In this document: piece by piece, positions 24,593 through 36,269 of the stretch | Layout: every line of letters starts with the position of its first letter | Position numbering within the stretch: the stretch's first letter is position 1 | NCBI GenBank assembly: GCA_001695595.3 | Contig: MBPM02000004.1 | Span: 1,178,001 to 1,242,000, forward strand | Length of the DNA stretch: 64,000 nucleotides | Direction of reading: 5' to 3' | Source of the DNA: Plasmopara viticola | Taxonomy: Eukaryota; Oomycota; Peronosporomycetes; Peronosporales; Peronosporaceae | Translations under genes and position numbers: made by a program | Notes under the pieces: model-generated | Told to the model about the DNA's origin: nothing | Database searches by the model: none | What the model saw: only the letters and a program-made list of their open reading frames with translations

Positions 24593-26344
24593 ATGCGCCA
24601 CCTCATCTTCCTACGTAGTGCCATCGTCATTATCCTCGTCAATGGAAGCGCTTGTTTTGGCACTACTTTGCATACCAGACGAGATGAAAAGACAGACGCA
24701 TTAAACGCCTCGATCGCTGCGTCGACGACCGGCATCCACCCAACGAGAGCAGAAACGATCGATAGAGTGCAGGACCAAGACAAGTCGTTAATCAATGACC
24801 AGAACGAGGAAGCAAGGGGAAAGAGTCTTGTGGATTTCCTGACTCCAGCCGTTGGGCACATGGTGGATCCGAATGTAGAAAAAGGCGAGACGATTGCGAA
24901 ATTATCGAGTAAATTAAGGGCCGAGCTAGAGTTGGGAACGGAGGGAGGGCCAATCGGTGTTGCTAAAGTGCTCGAACACGAGCATTGGTTATCAATGAAA
25001 AAGGAAGCGGATGAGTGGTTGCTGGCAGAACGAGTGAACCCCGAGACAATGTTCTCGTACATGCATTTGGAAAGGATTTTCGAGCAAGACGTGGACATGG
25101 TCACCATGAGTCACGACCCGAAGCTGCTCTTGTGGTTTCGTTACATTATAAAGTACAGGCGAATAGCAAGCACGGGGGCAGGGTACGCAGCATTTGACAA
25201 CAAGGCGCTTTTGGGGCTTTTGGCCAGTCACATGAAGCCACGCGTGGGGTCGCACCTCACCCTTCCACTTCACGACCAAGGACTCTTTGATTCGCATATG
25301 CAAGTAGTGATCATGTTTGACTTGTACCGACACGAGTTGCCAATGGAGAGTTTTGCGACGAAGATGCTGACGTACATGGTCACGGATTTGACGACCAAGG
25401 ACTTTGTGCTTGATCGATGGCTTCAACAAAAGGAAACGCCAAGTGTCATCTTTGAAGTCTTGCACCTGGGCGATGCGCATGGTCTGACTGGGATTGACGA
25501 TCTGACAGTGTTTACATCGTGGCTCGAGTATCTGAAAAAGTACTTTGAGTCGAATGCTGTGGATTTTAAAATCCGCGACTTTCTTAACTTGCAACTGTCC
25601 GCCATGTCGACGCCACGTGGAAAGGCAATGTTCGAGTCGAATGCACTTGACAAGGTCTTGAAAGATGTGAAACTTCACAAGGAGGACCTCGCAGCGTATG
25701 TGCGGGATGTCTGGCAACACTTTCCATACTACTTGTTTAAAAGCTTGCGCCTTTCAGGCGAGAAGATCACAGAGAAGAATTTCCCCGCTTTCGTGGTCGG
25801 AATCTCGTACGTCGCTGCTTACATGAAGTCGCGGCCCTTTGATGGCGATCTCGTGTTTGATATGCTCAATCCAGTGCATTCGTACGATGAAGTGAGTTGG
25901 CTGTTTGAGGAGCTGTTGCTCACACACGAATCCATGAAAAAGTTGACAATGAATCAGCGCCTGGACGTGATGAAGTTTGCCGACCGTATGCTGCTGTACC
26001 TCTCTGACTCCTCATCCATGCTAAAACTTTCACCGTACAACGTGCATCCCGAAATTTTTTGGAAATCGTATATTTTAGAACATGTGGAATTCTCAAATGT
26101 CAAGACCTGGTTCGCCTTTTCCGTGGCTTATTTTCGGCGTGTGGAAAAGCACAGAAGTGAGGACGCCATCATCGATGTGATCTTTCTGCTGCAGAAAAAA
26201 ATGGGGGAGGAAGGACTCTCGCGCGACGAGTGGATCGCAATGGTCGGAGAATTGGGGAAAGAGAACGCCCGTGTTCAATCGGCTTGGAAAGCGATCGGGA
26301 ACACATTGCGACCAAGCCGAAAGCGCAAGAGCAGTCTTACTTAA
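24593..26344 (+). CDS. WY-domain secreted (RxLR-like) effector
   Basis: 583-residue protein if started at 24593, where the first 23 residues form a typical signal peptide (MRHLIFLRSAIVIILVNGSA then CFG). A longer frame starts at 24545 but would put 16 polar residues before it. No canonical RxLR is visible; TRRDE follows the signal peptide. From about residue 145 the sequence shows helical WY-type modules: HEHWLSMKKEADEWLL, then KLLLWFRYIIKYR, and further W/Y-spaced segments (FTSWLEYLKKYF; VKTWFAFSVAYFRRVEK). The C-terminus, PSRKRKSSL, could be a nuclear localisation signal. Proteins of this type are secreted by plant-infecting oomycetes and act in host cells; the target is unknown. A frameshifted paralogue lies about 15 kb upstream on the other strand. 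The gene has no introns and is GC-richer than its flanks. Confidence 0.82.
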   Translation: MRHLIFLRSAIVIILVNGSACFGTTLHTRRDEKTDALNASIAASTTGIHPTRAETIDRVQDQDKSLINDQNEEARGKSLVDFLTPAVGHMVDPNVEKGETIAKLSSKLRAELELGTEGGPIGVAKVLEHEHWLSMKKEADEWLLAERVNPETMFSYMHLERIFEQDVDMVTMSHDPKLLLWFRYIIKYRRIASTGAGYAAFDNKALLGLLASHMKPRVGSHLTLPLHDQGLFDSHMQVVIMFDLYRHELPMESFATKMLTYMVTDLTTKDFVLDRWLQQKETPSVIFEVLHLGDAHGLTGIDDLTVFTSWLEYLKKYFESNAVDFKIRDFLNLQLSAMSTPRGKAMFESNALDKVLKDVKLHKEDLAAYVRDVWQHFPYYLFKSLRLSGEKITEKNFPAFVVGISYVAAYMKSRPFDGDLVFDMLNPVHSYDEVSWLFEELLLTHESMKKLTMNQRLDVMKFADRMLLYLSDSSSMLKLSPYNVHPEIFWKSYILEHVEFSNVKTWFAFSVAYFRRVEKHRSEDAIIDVIFLLQKKMGEEGLSRDEWIAMVGELGKENARVQSAWKAIGNTLRPSRKRKSSLT

Positions 26345-27079
26345 ATCCTAGGGGGACACCTCGTTTCCATGTAATTCCACACTCGCTTAATGAGTTAATG
26401 TAGATCGATAAATCACAGTATATAGTTAGCTTTTTACACCGCGTATTTAAAGCAGTTAGTTTGATTGAAAGACGAGACCGTCCACCTGTCACTTTCTAGC
26501 CCGTACGTTGATGTGGGCACGGCTTCGACAACATAAAAGCTGGCAGTCGTACTCGGAAGTACACTTGAGAAAGCTGTAGTAGCCAAGATTTGAAGCACAG
26601 ATTTGGAGTATGCGAGTTTACTATATGCTGAAGGGATGGAAGTAGTCTACAGATTCTTATGAGAGTAAGGTTGCAAAAGTTAATTTTTATGATTTAGTAG
26701 TTTTTCTACTAATTAACTTGTCTGTGCCATCTGTTCAGTTGCGCGAATTACGTTACGCGTTGCGTTACATTATTACGTGCCTGTAAAGCCATTACACCCA
26801 ATTTGTGGATACGCCAATTCAAATATGAAAGCATTAGCTAGATAGCAGGAGATTGTGAGAGCCCGACTTTCATTGAAAGACGATAGAGCCTTGGTTTTAA
26901 TGGCGCTGATGAATTCTTGTTCGTACTCCTTTGCAATAGTACGCATATATTATTCTGCTGATACGACCATGAGAAATTTAGGTTACAAACGAGGCTACAG
27001 TTGTTTAATGTGCTAGCTCATAGTCTAAGCGAGCAATCGCACGTCAGTCAAAGTAATTTGCTTCCTAGTTGTCCTTCAC
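26345..27079. other. Downstream region of effector; no gene
   Basis: AT-rich, no supported coding frame. Confidence 0.4.
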
Positions 27080-27420
27080 TTCAAGACTATACTCCGCAAC
27101 AAAGAAAACCAATTGACATTTCTCTGCGAGAGTTAGAGTGACTGGGCCGCAGTCCACAGTGGTGCATGATACGATCTGTATGATTTACGAAAGGCTGTAA
27201 GCCTAGCAGGTGAATGAATAGCGTAGCAAGAACATACCTCATCACACGCAACTCTTTGTTGTAGAAAGGATGGTCGCTTTCAGCCGTTAAGAGTTGCCGA
27301 ATTTGATTGTGATCGTTTGAGCACTGGCATCTGCTTGTAGCAGTGCACTGCTGATGGGAGATATGACGCGGCAATGCGACACTAATCCGTCGCTCTGGAC
27401 CCGACAAGGCCAGATTCGGC
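27080..27420 (-). pseudogene. Ty3/Gypsy RNase H remnant (minus strand)
   Basis: The minus-strand frame reads YNKELRVMRYVLATLFIHLL followed by GLQPFVNHTD, a clear diverged match to the Gypsy RNase H stretch 'KELLAMKYALVKFRVHLLG.KPFVVYTDH'. The reverse transcriptase would lie to the right but is not readable. Non-functional. Confidence 0.7.
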
Positions 27421-30400
27421 GCTTGTGAAAGATTTTTTTTGACTACTAAGAAAAGGTGCTAATGTTGACGTTCCTTTATAAATTCCGTGTTCCATTAAAG
27501 AATTTAAAACAGCGGCCTAGCCACTTCTTCGTAATTCGCACTGTGCTTGCGTATCTTATTGGTCAGGTAAAGCTACTTTCGCGAGTAGGTTGACTTTTAT
27601 GGATCCATCTGTTTTACAATGGCCTTATAGTTACCACGCTCTGCTCGAAAGCTATGATTCTTCCAGCCTTAATTCTGCCTTTTTTTCCGTCGAAGATAAT
27701 TTGGCGTAAAGTTTATTCGTACGCATGTACTTGAGTCTACTCGCACATGAACACCGTCTTTGCGTTCGCTGCACCGCTATGGACAGATATATCATCAGGG
27801 TATGCTAGATTAACAGTCGCATTCGATGGTATGCCACTATCTTGCGTGACAAGCTGATGCTACTCGTCGACTGATCCGAGAGCATTTGCATTGTACATCT
27901 TACCACGCTGTCTTGCAAAAACTCCTTTCGGAATTCGGCAAGAATACTGGAATGGTAGCTTATTGTAAGCGTCTAGAATGCGCCGCTAGTCGCTGGGCTT
28001 GGTGACACAGAAGTATGGCGAAAATTGCTCTCCCAAACCATTTTCGCCTTGTGCTTTGCTCTAAAAATTGCGTCGATGACTCCACATAGATCATATATTG
28101 AACCGTGTAACATAGTACATGATTTCTATATTTAAGCCAGATTTGACGTGACCTCTTTCAGGTGGTAATGCTGAAAGCTTATTTCGTGAGACGTCATCGC
28201 AATATATATTTGTCAAGGAAATAATACGAATCCGATAAATCTATCAAAATGAGATACATTCCTGCTTTTTTGCGTCTTCTGTAACGTTTCATCATATAAG
28301 GAGGAGAGGTTGACCGTTCTCTAGCCTGTATGACCACTTGGATTGACCTTACAAGCCTCTTTCAGCGCGACCGTAGCCTTACCATCTAGAGCAAGCGGAG
28401 TATTCACAAGCAAAGTAGGTCCCACACTGATCGTGGCATTACCGTCTTTATTAAGGGTACACAATCGAGCGCTATCGTTAGTTGCCAACTTGTCTACCTA
28501 AGTCCCTCTTCATTCAAGAAAAAACTCTGCGCTACACAATGATCGCCGTGTGCTACCTTCTTCTCGTAGTCGAGATCAACAGTCTCTTTGTGACTCTTTG
28601 TGTTGTGCGTTTCGACTCAAACTTGCATTTGACACAATGACGTCTGAATTGTGCCCTGCAAAGGGAAGTGCTTATAAGAGCCTTCGCTCGTCAGAATTTG
28701 TACCTATCTTTGTTTAACAGAAGAAAACGCCTTAGTTACTTTGATCTTTGGTCGACGATGATACACCTGACATACATCAAACGCTTTTCTAATCGAGCGT
28801 TGCTCATTAGGCTATGAATCAGTCAAGATGCCATGTTTTTGATGCATTGGTCTACAGCCGACCGTAATTTGCACAGTATGCAGTGAATGCTACTCTATGC
28901 GAGCATTATTCACTGGATAATGTATAACTTCGAGTGCGACGGACAATCTCCTTCAAAATTCTGACCAAAAACTACCCAAAACGCTCCCGGCATGGAGCAA
29001 CTGCTGTCTTCTATGCGAACTGCTAAGTAATTAATGTGCGACTCTACCTGGTGTCAAGACCTAGCCCATGCTGCTGTAGTTTTAAGCCATTCAAGACACT
29101 CATGATGCACAACAACTACTGTATTTTACTACCATTGCTCAGCATTTTACATGCTACTAGTAGTGCTGTTCATCACTCTGATCTCTTTTTGAAAAAGTGA
29201 GTTCAGTCATAAAGCCGACCTAACAGGTAGTGAAGAAGGCTACCAGTCGGCGGAGTCACCAACGTAACCTCGAAAAAGGTGCCCCAGAGTTGCCTCTACA
29301 CCAAAACCGGCCTCTGTGTCCGAGGCAACCATTACATCAAAGGTTGCTGTGGGTGGCTAGCTTAAAGTGGTGCGCCCACGAAAGGGAACAAAGACAGCTA
29401 ACGAGGTAAACTACAGCATATTGCTACGCCCAGTGGTTCGCAGACGTCTCCATCGTTGATTACTCGCTCGGCACTCTTCCTGTTGAGGCTGCAAATAAGA
29501 ATCAAGCTAATGACGACGCTGTCAAACCGTTAAAGCAACCAAATGTTGTTGATGGACTATGCGAAAGGCCCCGCGCAAAAGAAGAAGGTATTTCATGAGT
29601 TCTGAAGCAAAGACTTAACCTGGCCCTAATTATGGGGGCGTACCAAGTCATGAGTAACTCTCGGTACATTCCTTAGCTATGTCCAGTGACCGAAGTCGCT
29701 AACGAAATCGGCTAGGGACTACGTGGCTTGCCCACAGCCTTGTACTAATGCGAGTCACTGTTTCGTGAGCGGTCTGAACAGTCCGACGAGGAAGGAAGAC
29801 CTTCTGGATGATGATTACCCAGTCGAGGCAGGCTATCATTGTCCACTTGTCATGATTCGCAGTCGTGACGTCACGGAGAGGCTCATGGACAGATGGACTC
29901 ATGATGATTGAGCCCAGATGATAAGACAATCTAATTGACTTACATCTTAGAAGTAGCAAGTAGTTGTGAATTCAGGACCGTATGAAGTTCTTTGCTTTTC
30001 AAATTACCAAGCTTACAACAATTGGTAGCATTGCTTGGTCAACCATCGGCGCGGTCTTCGGTTCTACTCTTTTGGCTTTCGGCTGGTACGGCACTCTCAC
30101 CATCGATGTTGAAGGCGTAGGAGGTCTGGCGATGGGTCTATGTTTGTGTTTGCCAAAAATTGAGAGAGTCTGCTTACAGATAAAGTCACTCTCATGGGTT
30201 GATAGCAAGTAGCGACTGTGTGATCCTGATCGTCGTTGGCATTAGTGGCTTGTGCAAAATCCTGGCGCTTAAATTCACTCACACTTCTGGCTACTTGACT
30301 GCGGTATTTAGGTAGCAACTCCGAGGAATAGAAAAGACTTGAATAAGTTGCTCAGGTGCAAATGTTCACGCTTAAAATTGCTCTCAAAATTGGCCCTTAG

Positions 30401-33400
30401 AGTCAGGTCGCGGCTTCTATAAAGCAATTATTGACTTATGTGACCCTCGAGAAAGCGATGGGCATCTTCGGTCATGTAATCTACAGCATTAACAATCGGA
30501 ACGACCGTCGAGCATCTCTCCAAACCGATTCGAGAAGTTTGAAGTAGGCTTAAGCCGATCACTTGAAGTGCAGAGCCATATGTTCTCAACCTTATCACCA
30601 TTATTGGGACGCCAAATGGTCAACTTACCAGCAAGGTTGTGCACGAGCAATTACGAATTCCAGAGGTACTAGAAACACCTCGAACTTGTATGGGAATGAG
30701 AGCTTCGAGAATTCAACTTTTCTTCAAGCTACTCCGCATAAAATGTTGAGTGCGTCGACATTATCGATACTATATCTCTTATAATATCAGTAAGGAAATA
30801 AATGTGATTGTACTTTTTTCTAATAAAGGTGCAATCACATTTCATGCCCTACTAAAAATGTTCGGCAGACTTTTTGTAAAGTCCGATAACTTTGGTTTTA
30901 ATTAGATACGTAGGAGATAGAGGTACTTTAAGTTTCTCTTCTGAACCTCGTGCCGTTAAATGCTTACGGACTCTCGGATGTCCTAAAATGGCTACATATA
31001 AGAGAGAATAACCCGTACAAGCGCGAACTGCGTTGTCAAAAATCGCCTCAAACACTGCGAATGTATTGCTTCAGTGTACATACTGCGCAGGGTACGCGAT
31101 TGAACATTTTCAACTGGAAAATGGTCTGGTGTTGACATCAGCAAGAGATGTTGTGTTATCATCACAGCTAGTGTCAAAATGCAGCAGAAAAATGCAGGTC
31201 CCATCGTGTTCATGACAGTTGTAATACCACACTAGTAAATCGGCGTGCTGCTTGTGTCTAACTCTAACTGGCATGAACGGATACCACCTAGCTTTGACGG
31301 CACACAAATATCACTTTGCACAATTTAGCATTGACTCTTGACACGCCAAACACAAAGTCAAGTGTCAAGGACTTCCAGCAAAGCACAAGTACTGACGGCT
31401 ATGCAAAGGTGCTGACGTGTGATTCGCGCGTTTCATCCTCCGTATGTCTTATTGATCCCCACATAAATGGCTACTCAAGGGACATCAATATTGTTATAAA
31501 CAATGAGAATATTGCTTATTCTTGACGCTGAGTGAAACATCGTATATCACTAGAAGTATAGCGGGCTTCAGGTCTTTGTCGTTTGGAGCAACGCTTTGAA
31601 TCTGCCATGTTCATCCTAGGTTCCTCGTACCACATCTGTGTCTTATATACAAAGGCTTGAAAACGTTTTGGGATAGTATTAGTAGCTCTGACATCTTGCT
31701 GCAAAACAACGACCGTCCAAATTGTCAAAACCCCCAGCGTATTAGGTCTCTTTGTCAGCAAACGAAGAATCAATAAATCGAATTTTTATCGCACATTAAC
31801 TTCGTTTAAGTGAAACTTAATCTTTTGCTTCGAGCGATCTTTTTATACTCTTCTGTGAAGTATGCTGTTCGCTTGTGCAACTTTGTTACCCAAGATTGAC
31901 AAACACCTGTGAAACTATGCGAAATACATATAGATTGCTATCATTAGCATCTTGTCAGCTGGTGCTGCTAGTGGAGCTTTATTACCGGTTAAGAAAGTCA
32001 TTACGTCTACCTTTAGAAAGAAACATACGTCCCATATTTTTTGGGGCGTGTAATTGCCCAGTCGCCCTGAGAGAATGAGCAATGCTGCGCAAGTCTAGAT
32101 GAATGCCCCTGCACCATTCTTTCGAACAGTCGATCAATGCTCATGCTTTTCTAGCCGCATCATGCCCGTGATCAAGTCACACTTGTCCATCACCAGGACA
32201 AAACCCCCAGATCTTAAAGCTCACAGTAAGTCTATTTTGACTCTGAGGAGCTTCCAGGACGGTCCCATTAGCAACTCTGACCTATAATGTTGCTGTATTT
32301 GTAAGAAACGTTGCTCTCAATACATTTTTCATGTGTGCCATTTAGAATTAGTGCCTTCTATCCCGAACTGGATTGGTCAGACGTCACGAACACCACATTA
32401 TTCGTGATTTTTTTCAAACCTTATAGTAAAAGATTGCGTTTTTACAGATAATTAACCCATTCGACCCTGGCGATACCACCGAGGCTACTGAAGTGTGTGC
32501 TATCTAAGCCCTAGAGCATGAACTTTGCTCGTAGAGATTAAGCGCAGTGATGCGTTTCAGCTGCTTCACAGCAGGAAGGGATGCAAGTGCGTCCTCCACC
32601 TCAAGCTGTAGAAGCCAGCAAGTCTTTCGAGTAGCACAAAGAGCGGATCCGACAAATACAGAAAGGTGATCTATCCATCTTGGGATCCAGGCTGTAAATT
32701 TGCCCACGTAGGCCTAAATTTGACAGCAAACGTGTTGTTAGGCGTGATGAGGTTGCGACTTCTTGCACACAGAAGGCGTGCAGGAAAATGAAATTTTTTT
32801 TGAAGAACGATCATTCACCTTCCCCGCACTTAAGGAATTGAAGCGTGCAATCGACAATGTATATATATCTATATATATATAAATTTGCAAAGCAATGGGT
32901 CTAGTTTATCAAGAAAAAAAACCTCGGTATGAAATCTAAGACTCTATTTCTAACATGAAGTTGGATACGCTCGATTTTATCTACACTTCTAAAATCGACT
33001 TGTTGACTCATCTATCTACAATAGACAAATTTGGACCGTGAAAATTGACTTGAGTAAATAAAAGTACACTGACATTTGTTGACTTTAGACCCGTATAAAT
33101 GTCCAGCCCCATCAGAGTACTGATGGGGAAGAGTCATCCGACATGGCTGGTCTTCGTCAAGCCAATGTCCAGTATTAATCAAGCAACGCGATCCGCCACA
33201 GTCTCACACATCCAGTGAATCGGCAACCATTAGAAAGTCGCGGTTGTATTACTAATTTGCAGACATCTGGTTTCAAGACGTGCAAAAGCTGTTGCTTCGT
33301 CACAATCTTCCACATGTTGCTTCGCGGTCGGACAGCGCACACCTACTTTTAAAGATCAAGCAGGTGGTGGGATTGAGTGCCTTACTATAACACTTGCTCT

Positions 33401-33780
33401 CGCAACTTCCGCGCCTTCTTCTCGCACGTCCAATCTTTGACGACAGCATACGACGCCACGACCGTGTTTTCTAGCCTTAATAACTAAGATTGCGTAAACG
33501 CGCTGGGCACTTTAGGACCTTTGACTTGCAAAACTTGAGTGGAAAAACGAAAAGAAGGGGTAAACCCTCAATCAACTTGCATATTTAATTCAATCAATAG
33601 TCTTATCAACCTCTTTCGTATACTTTATTAAAACTATATTGAGCGTGCAAATGTTTCTACGACATTCTTTTGTAGATGAGGTCAATGAGGAGGGGAGTAC
33701 CAGTCACTGTTCTTTTTTGCCAGAGTTTAATTTTGTTCCACTTTACGAAAGTACCATTAAAACCCTGGTGGTGCATCATT
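27421..33780. other. Decayed repeat tract without recognisable gene
   Basis: Over 6 kb with short frames only. Given the Gypsy remnant at its left end, much of it is probably old retroelement body. The region near 29.2-29.6 kb is less AT-rich, with a long low-stop stretch but no recognised domain. A TA dinucleotide tract lies near 32860-32885. Nothing is firm enough to call. Confidence 0.4.
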
Positions 33781-34378
33781 GAGAGTGGGAGAGTGGCGGA
33801 CCTGATGACTTTGGCTCTATTTGCATCGTACCAGCTGGGACGAAGCACCTGCCCCTTGGTCTTCACTACGACTTTGTATACTAGTCAGCCCAGGGCACGA
33901 CAAGACCATCTCCCACCTGTTTGGTTGTCGGTCGCCGGTGGTACATGCCCGATCGATTGCATGGCACAAGGAACCATCCGGAAGGTCACTCTTTTTTATT
34001 TATTGGCACACCCGATCGAAGCGTTCGTTCACTTTGGTTCCGGTCACCTCGTGGCTCACGCGACGTAGTGGCCACTCTTGCCCTTCCCGACGCACTTTCC
34101 TGCACATATATATCTATACTCCGTTCTTTCGTGTCGTCGCACTCGAGCTTGACTTGCAAGAGCAAAGCCAAGCAAAGCTTCGTGGGCATCCGTGCCACAT
34201 CCTGAAGAGCGTCGCCGTCCCATCCAACCGGGACATCTCTGTCCGAAACTCTCTTCAAGTCGTGCAGCACCGGGCGTGTCCCGTTACCAACACCAAACGT
34301 AACTCGTGCCTTTCTTGCTTAAGCCGTGAGACGACCGACTCAGTTGTGAACGCGAGCCGTTATAGACAAGCACGCCAC

Positions 34379-35716
34379 ATGTCTATTGAAAGTGGTCAAG
34401 AGAGCAAGAGTACCCATCCGCAGCAATCGACGGGCACTTTGAACAAGTCAGTTTGTACCCCCCAACCGCTCATGGTACAACCCACCCGGTTCACGGACAT
34501 GCTCTTGAATGACATGAGCATGATGGGCTGCGACGTTGAGACTTGGCTACGGCCGCCGCAGTATGCCTCCCATCCTCCCGTCCACTACCCCGGTCCGCCC
34601 GCCATGCTCACACGTCACACGTCCATGCCGGGGCGGCAAGCTTCAACGCCATATCCGCCCCTGTCGTTTGGCATGGACGTACCCCCGCTCGCGGGACGCC
34701 ATCATAGTCAAGGGTACCTGTCCCCAGGGTACCACCACGCGCCTTTGAATGTACCCATGCCCCCTCGTCCAGTGCATTTGACTGAAATGCAACATTTGCT
34801 GGAAATCAGCATGGGCAACCAGCAACCGTTGCCCTACGCAGTGGCCTCGCAACCCGTGGCCAAGGCTCAATTGGTCGAGACCAAAGTCGAACCGATTGCG
34901 TTTGCGGCCACGGATCGCTCGTCTAAGCTCGCGATTGATGCCACGGAGCCGCTGGCCTACGCCGTGCTTGGGAACGCGCTCAAGCCGGAACCCGTCGAGA
35001 CGTCGCATGCGCTCGACTCGGCCTTTGACTCGCTCGATCGGCTCTTGCCCGAGATGGACCGAGACATGTTGTTTCGGTTGCCGGAGATGGACCACGTCGC
35101 CTACTCGGCCATGTTTGCCACGGGTACCACGGGTACCAGCAAGTCGCCCAAACTTGTTGCGACGTGCAAAGTCCCCGAGTGTGCCCGTCGCGTCCGTTCC
35201 CGAGGCTTTTGCAAAACGCACGGTGGCGGCCGCAAATGCAGCATTGACGGGTGCAAAAAATCCAGTCAAAATGGCGACTTTTGCATTGGCCACGGCGGCG
35301 GCAAAAAGTGCAAAGAAGACGGGTGTGCCAAAGCGGCCCAATCGCACGGCTTGTGCAAAGCGCACGGCGGGGGCGCCCGGTGCAAGTTTGCCGCGTGCAA
35401 CAAGAGTTCCCAAGGGGGGGGCTTGTGTCGGGCCCACGGGGGCGGCAAACGGTGCCAAGCAGCGGGGTGTCCGAAAGGGGCCCAACGGGGCAACTTTTGT
35501 GCCACGCACGGCGGCTTTCGCAATTGCAAAATCGAAGGGTGCGTGCGGACCGACCGGGGCGGCGGCTACTGCGAGGTCCATCGACGGGGACGGCTCTGTA
35601 AAGTCAAAGGGTGCAAGAAATTGTCGCGGAACCAAGGCATGTGTACCATGCACATTCGTGAAGACAAGCAAGGGGTGGACGAATCCGAGGGTGGGATGGA
35701 GGTCATGAGGCTTTGA
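34379..35716 (+). CDS. WRKY19-like cysteine/histidine repeat protein
   Basis: 445-residue protein. The C-terminal half (residues about 263-430) has seven tandem units of about 24 residues with the pattern C-x4-C-x9-C-x2-H followed by HGGG-type linkers; examples are CSIDGCKKSSQNGDFCIGHG and CQAAGCPKGAQRGNFCATHG. In oomycete genomes such proteins are usually annotated as 'WRKY transcription factor 19-like', although no WRKY domain is visible here. Each unit could bind one zinc ion. The N-terminal half is rich in Pro, Met and His and low in complexity. The frame stays open upstream to 33821, but the ATG at 34379 is preferred because the upstream part is Ser/Arg/His-rich, contains a TATA-like stretch near 34105, and reads as leader sequence. 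It is convergent with the FH2 gene. Nuclear or nucleic-acid binding is likely but unproven. Confidence 0.8.
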   Translation: MSIESGQESKSTHPQQSTGTLNKSVCTPQPLMVQPTRFTDMLLNDMSMMGCDVETWLRPPQYASHPPVHYPGPPAMLTRHTSMPGRQASTPYPPLSFGMDVPPLAGRHHSQGYLSPGYHHAPLNVPMPPRPVHLTEMQHLLEISMGNQQPLPYAVASQPVAKAQLVETKVEPIAFAATDRSSKLAIDATEPLAYAVLGNALKPEPVETSHALDSAFDSLDRLLPEMDRDMLFRLPEMDHVAYSAMFATGTTGTSKSPKLVATCKVPECARRVRSRGFCKTHGGGRKCSIDGCKKSSQNGDFCIGHGGGKKCKEDGCAKAAQSHGLCKAHGGGARCKFAACNKSSQGGGLCRAHGGGKRCQAAGCPKGAQRGNFCATHGGFRNCKIEGCVRTDRGGGYCEVHRRGRLCKVKGCKKLSRNQGMCTMHIREDKQGVDESEGGMEVMRL

Positions 35717-36269
35717 CACGGAACCCGTTTTGCCGGTACCCCCTTTTTTGGCAACCAAGAGGAGGAGGGAGGAACACGGGACCAAGTGGACGGATGGGTG
35801 GGGATCGTGTGCTCCATCGAGCTTTTGTGCGACTGCGCAAGTCTAGTTGTCTCTATGTCTCTCGCTCCGCTGCGCGTCCTTGTCGAGTATTTAACCCCCT
35901 GAAAGCAGCCTTGTACTACTATTGTTAGATATTGACTTTGTCAAGTGGCGTCATGGTTGAGCACAGAATAGATGCTTTTTTAAAAAGTGGTCCCAGCCGT
36001 TCTTTTCGTGCAAGACTTGCACTTCCCATCTTGCGTTGCAAAGAATTCCTCCCGACACTGTGTTTCCCGTGATCCTGACGTCGCAATAGCGTGTGCAAAC
36101 AACGCAATTCCCACCATCTCGTGTTGCCACGAAATCTCCGCATAAGCTTTGCTCTTAAATTAAAAGCAGCTTTTTATTTAACCACGCCGCAATTAAATAG
36201 TAACGTTGTACCATATCATACTACTTTAAATTAATATACTATTGCACACGAGCTCGGTTCGCATGCTCT
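35717..36269. other. Convergent intergenic region
   Basis: About 550 bp between the 3' ends of the zinc-repeat gene and the FH2 gene, holding both 3' untranslated regions. No other gene is seen. Confidence 0.5.

Noticed and set aside
24992..25720. 242-codon minus-strand frame within the effector gene
   Set aside because: Antisense shadow of the WY effector; no motif of its own.
32860..32885. TA dinucleotide tract considered as promoter TATA
   Set aside because: Simple repeat in a region without any supported gene.
33821..34378. N-terminal extension of the zinc-repeat protein
   Set aside because: The frame is open, but composition changes, a TATA-like stretch lies inside it and the ATG at 34379 gives a more usual protein. 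It could still be partly translated.
34643..35785. 380-codon minus-strand frame opposite the zinc-repeat gene
   Set aside because: Its periodic Ala/Pro/Phe composition is the mirror of the CxxxxC/CxxHGGG repeats on the plus strand.
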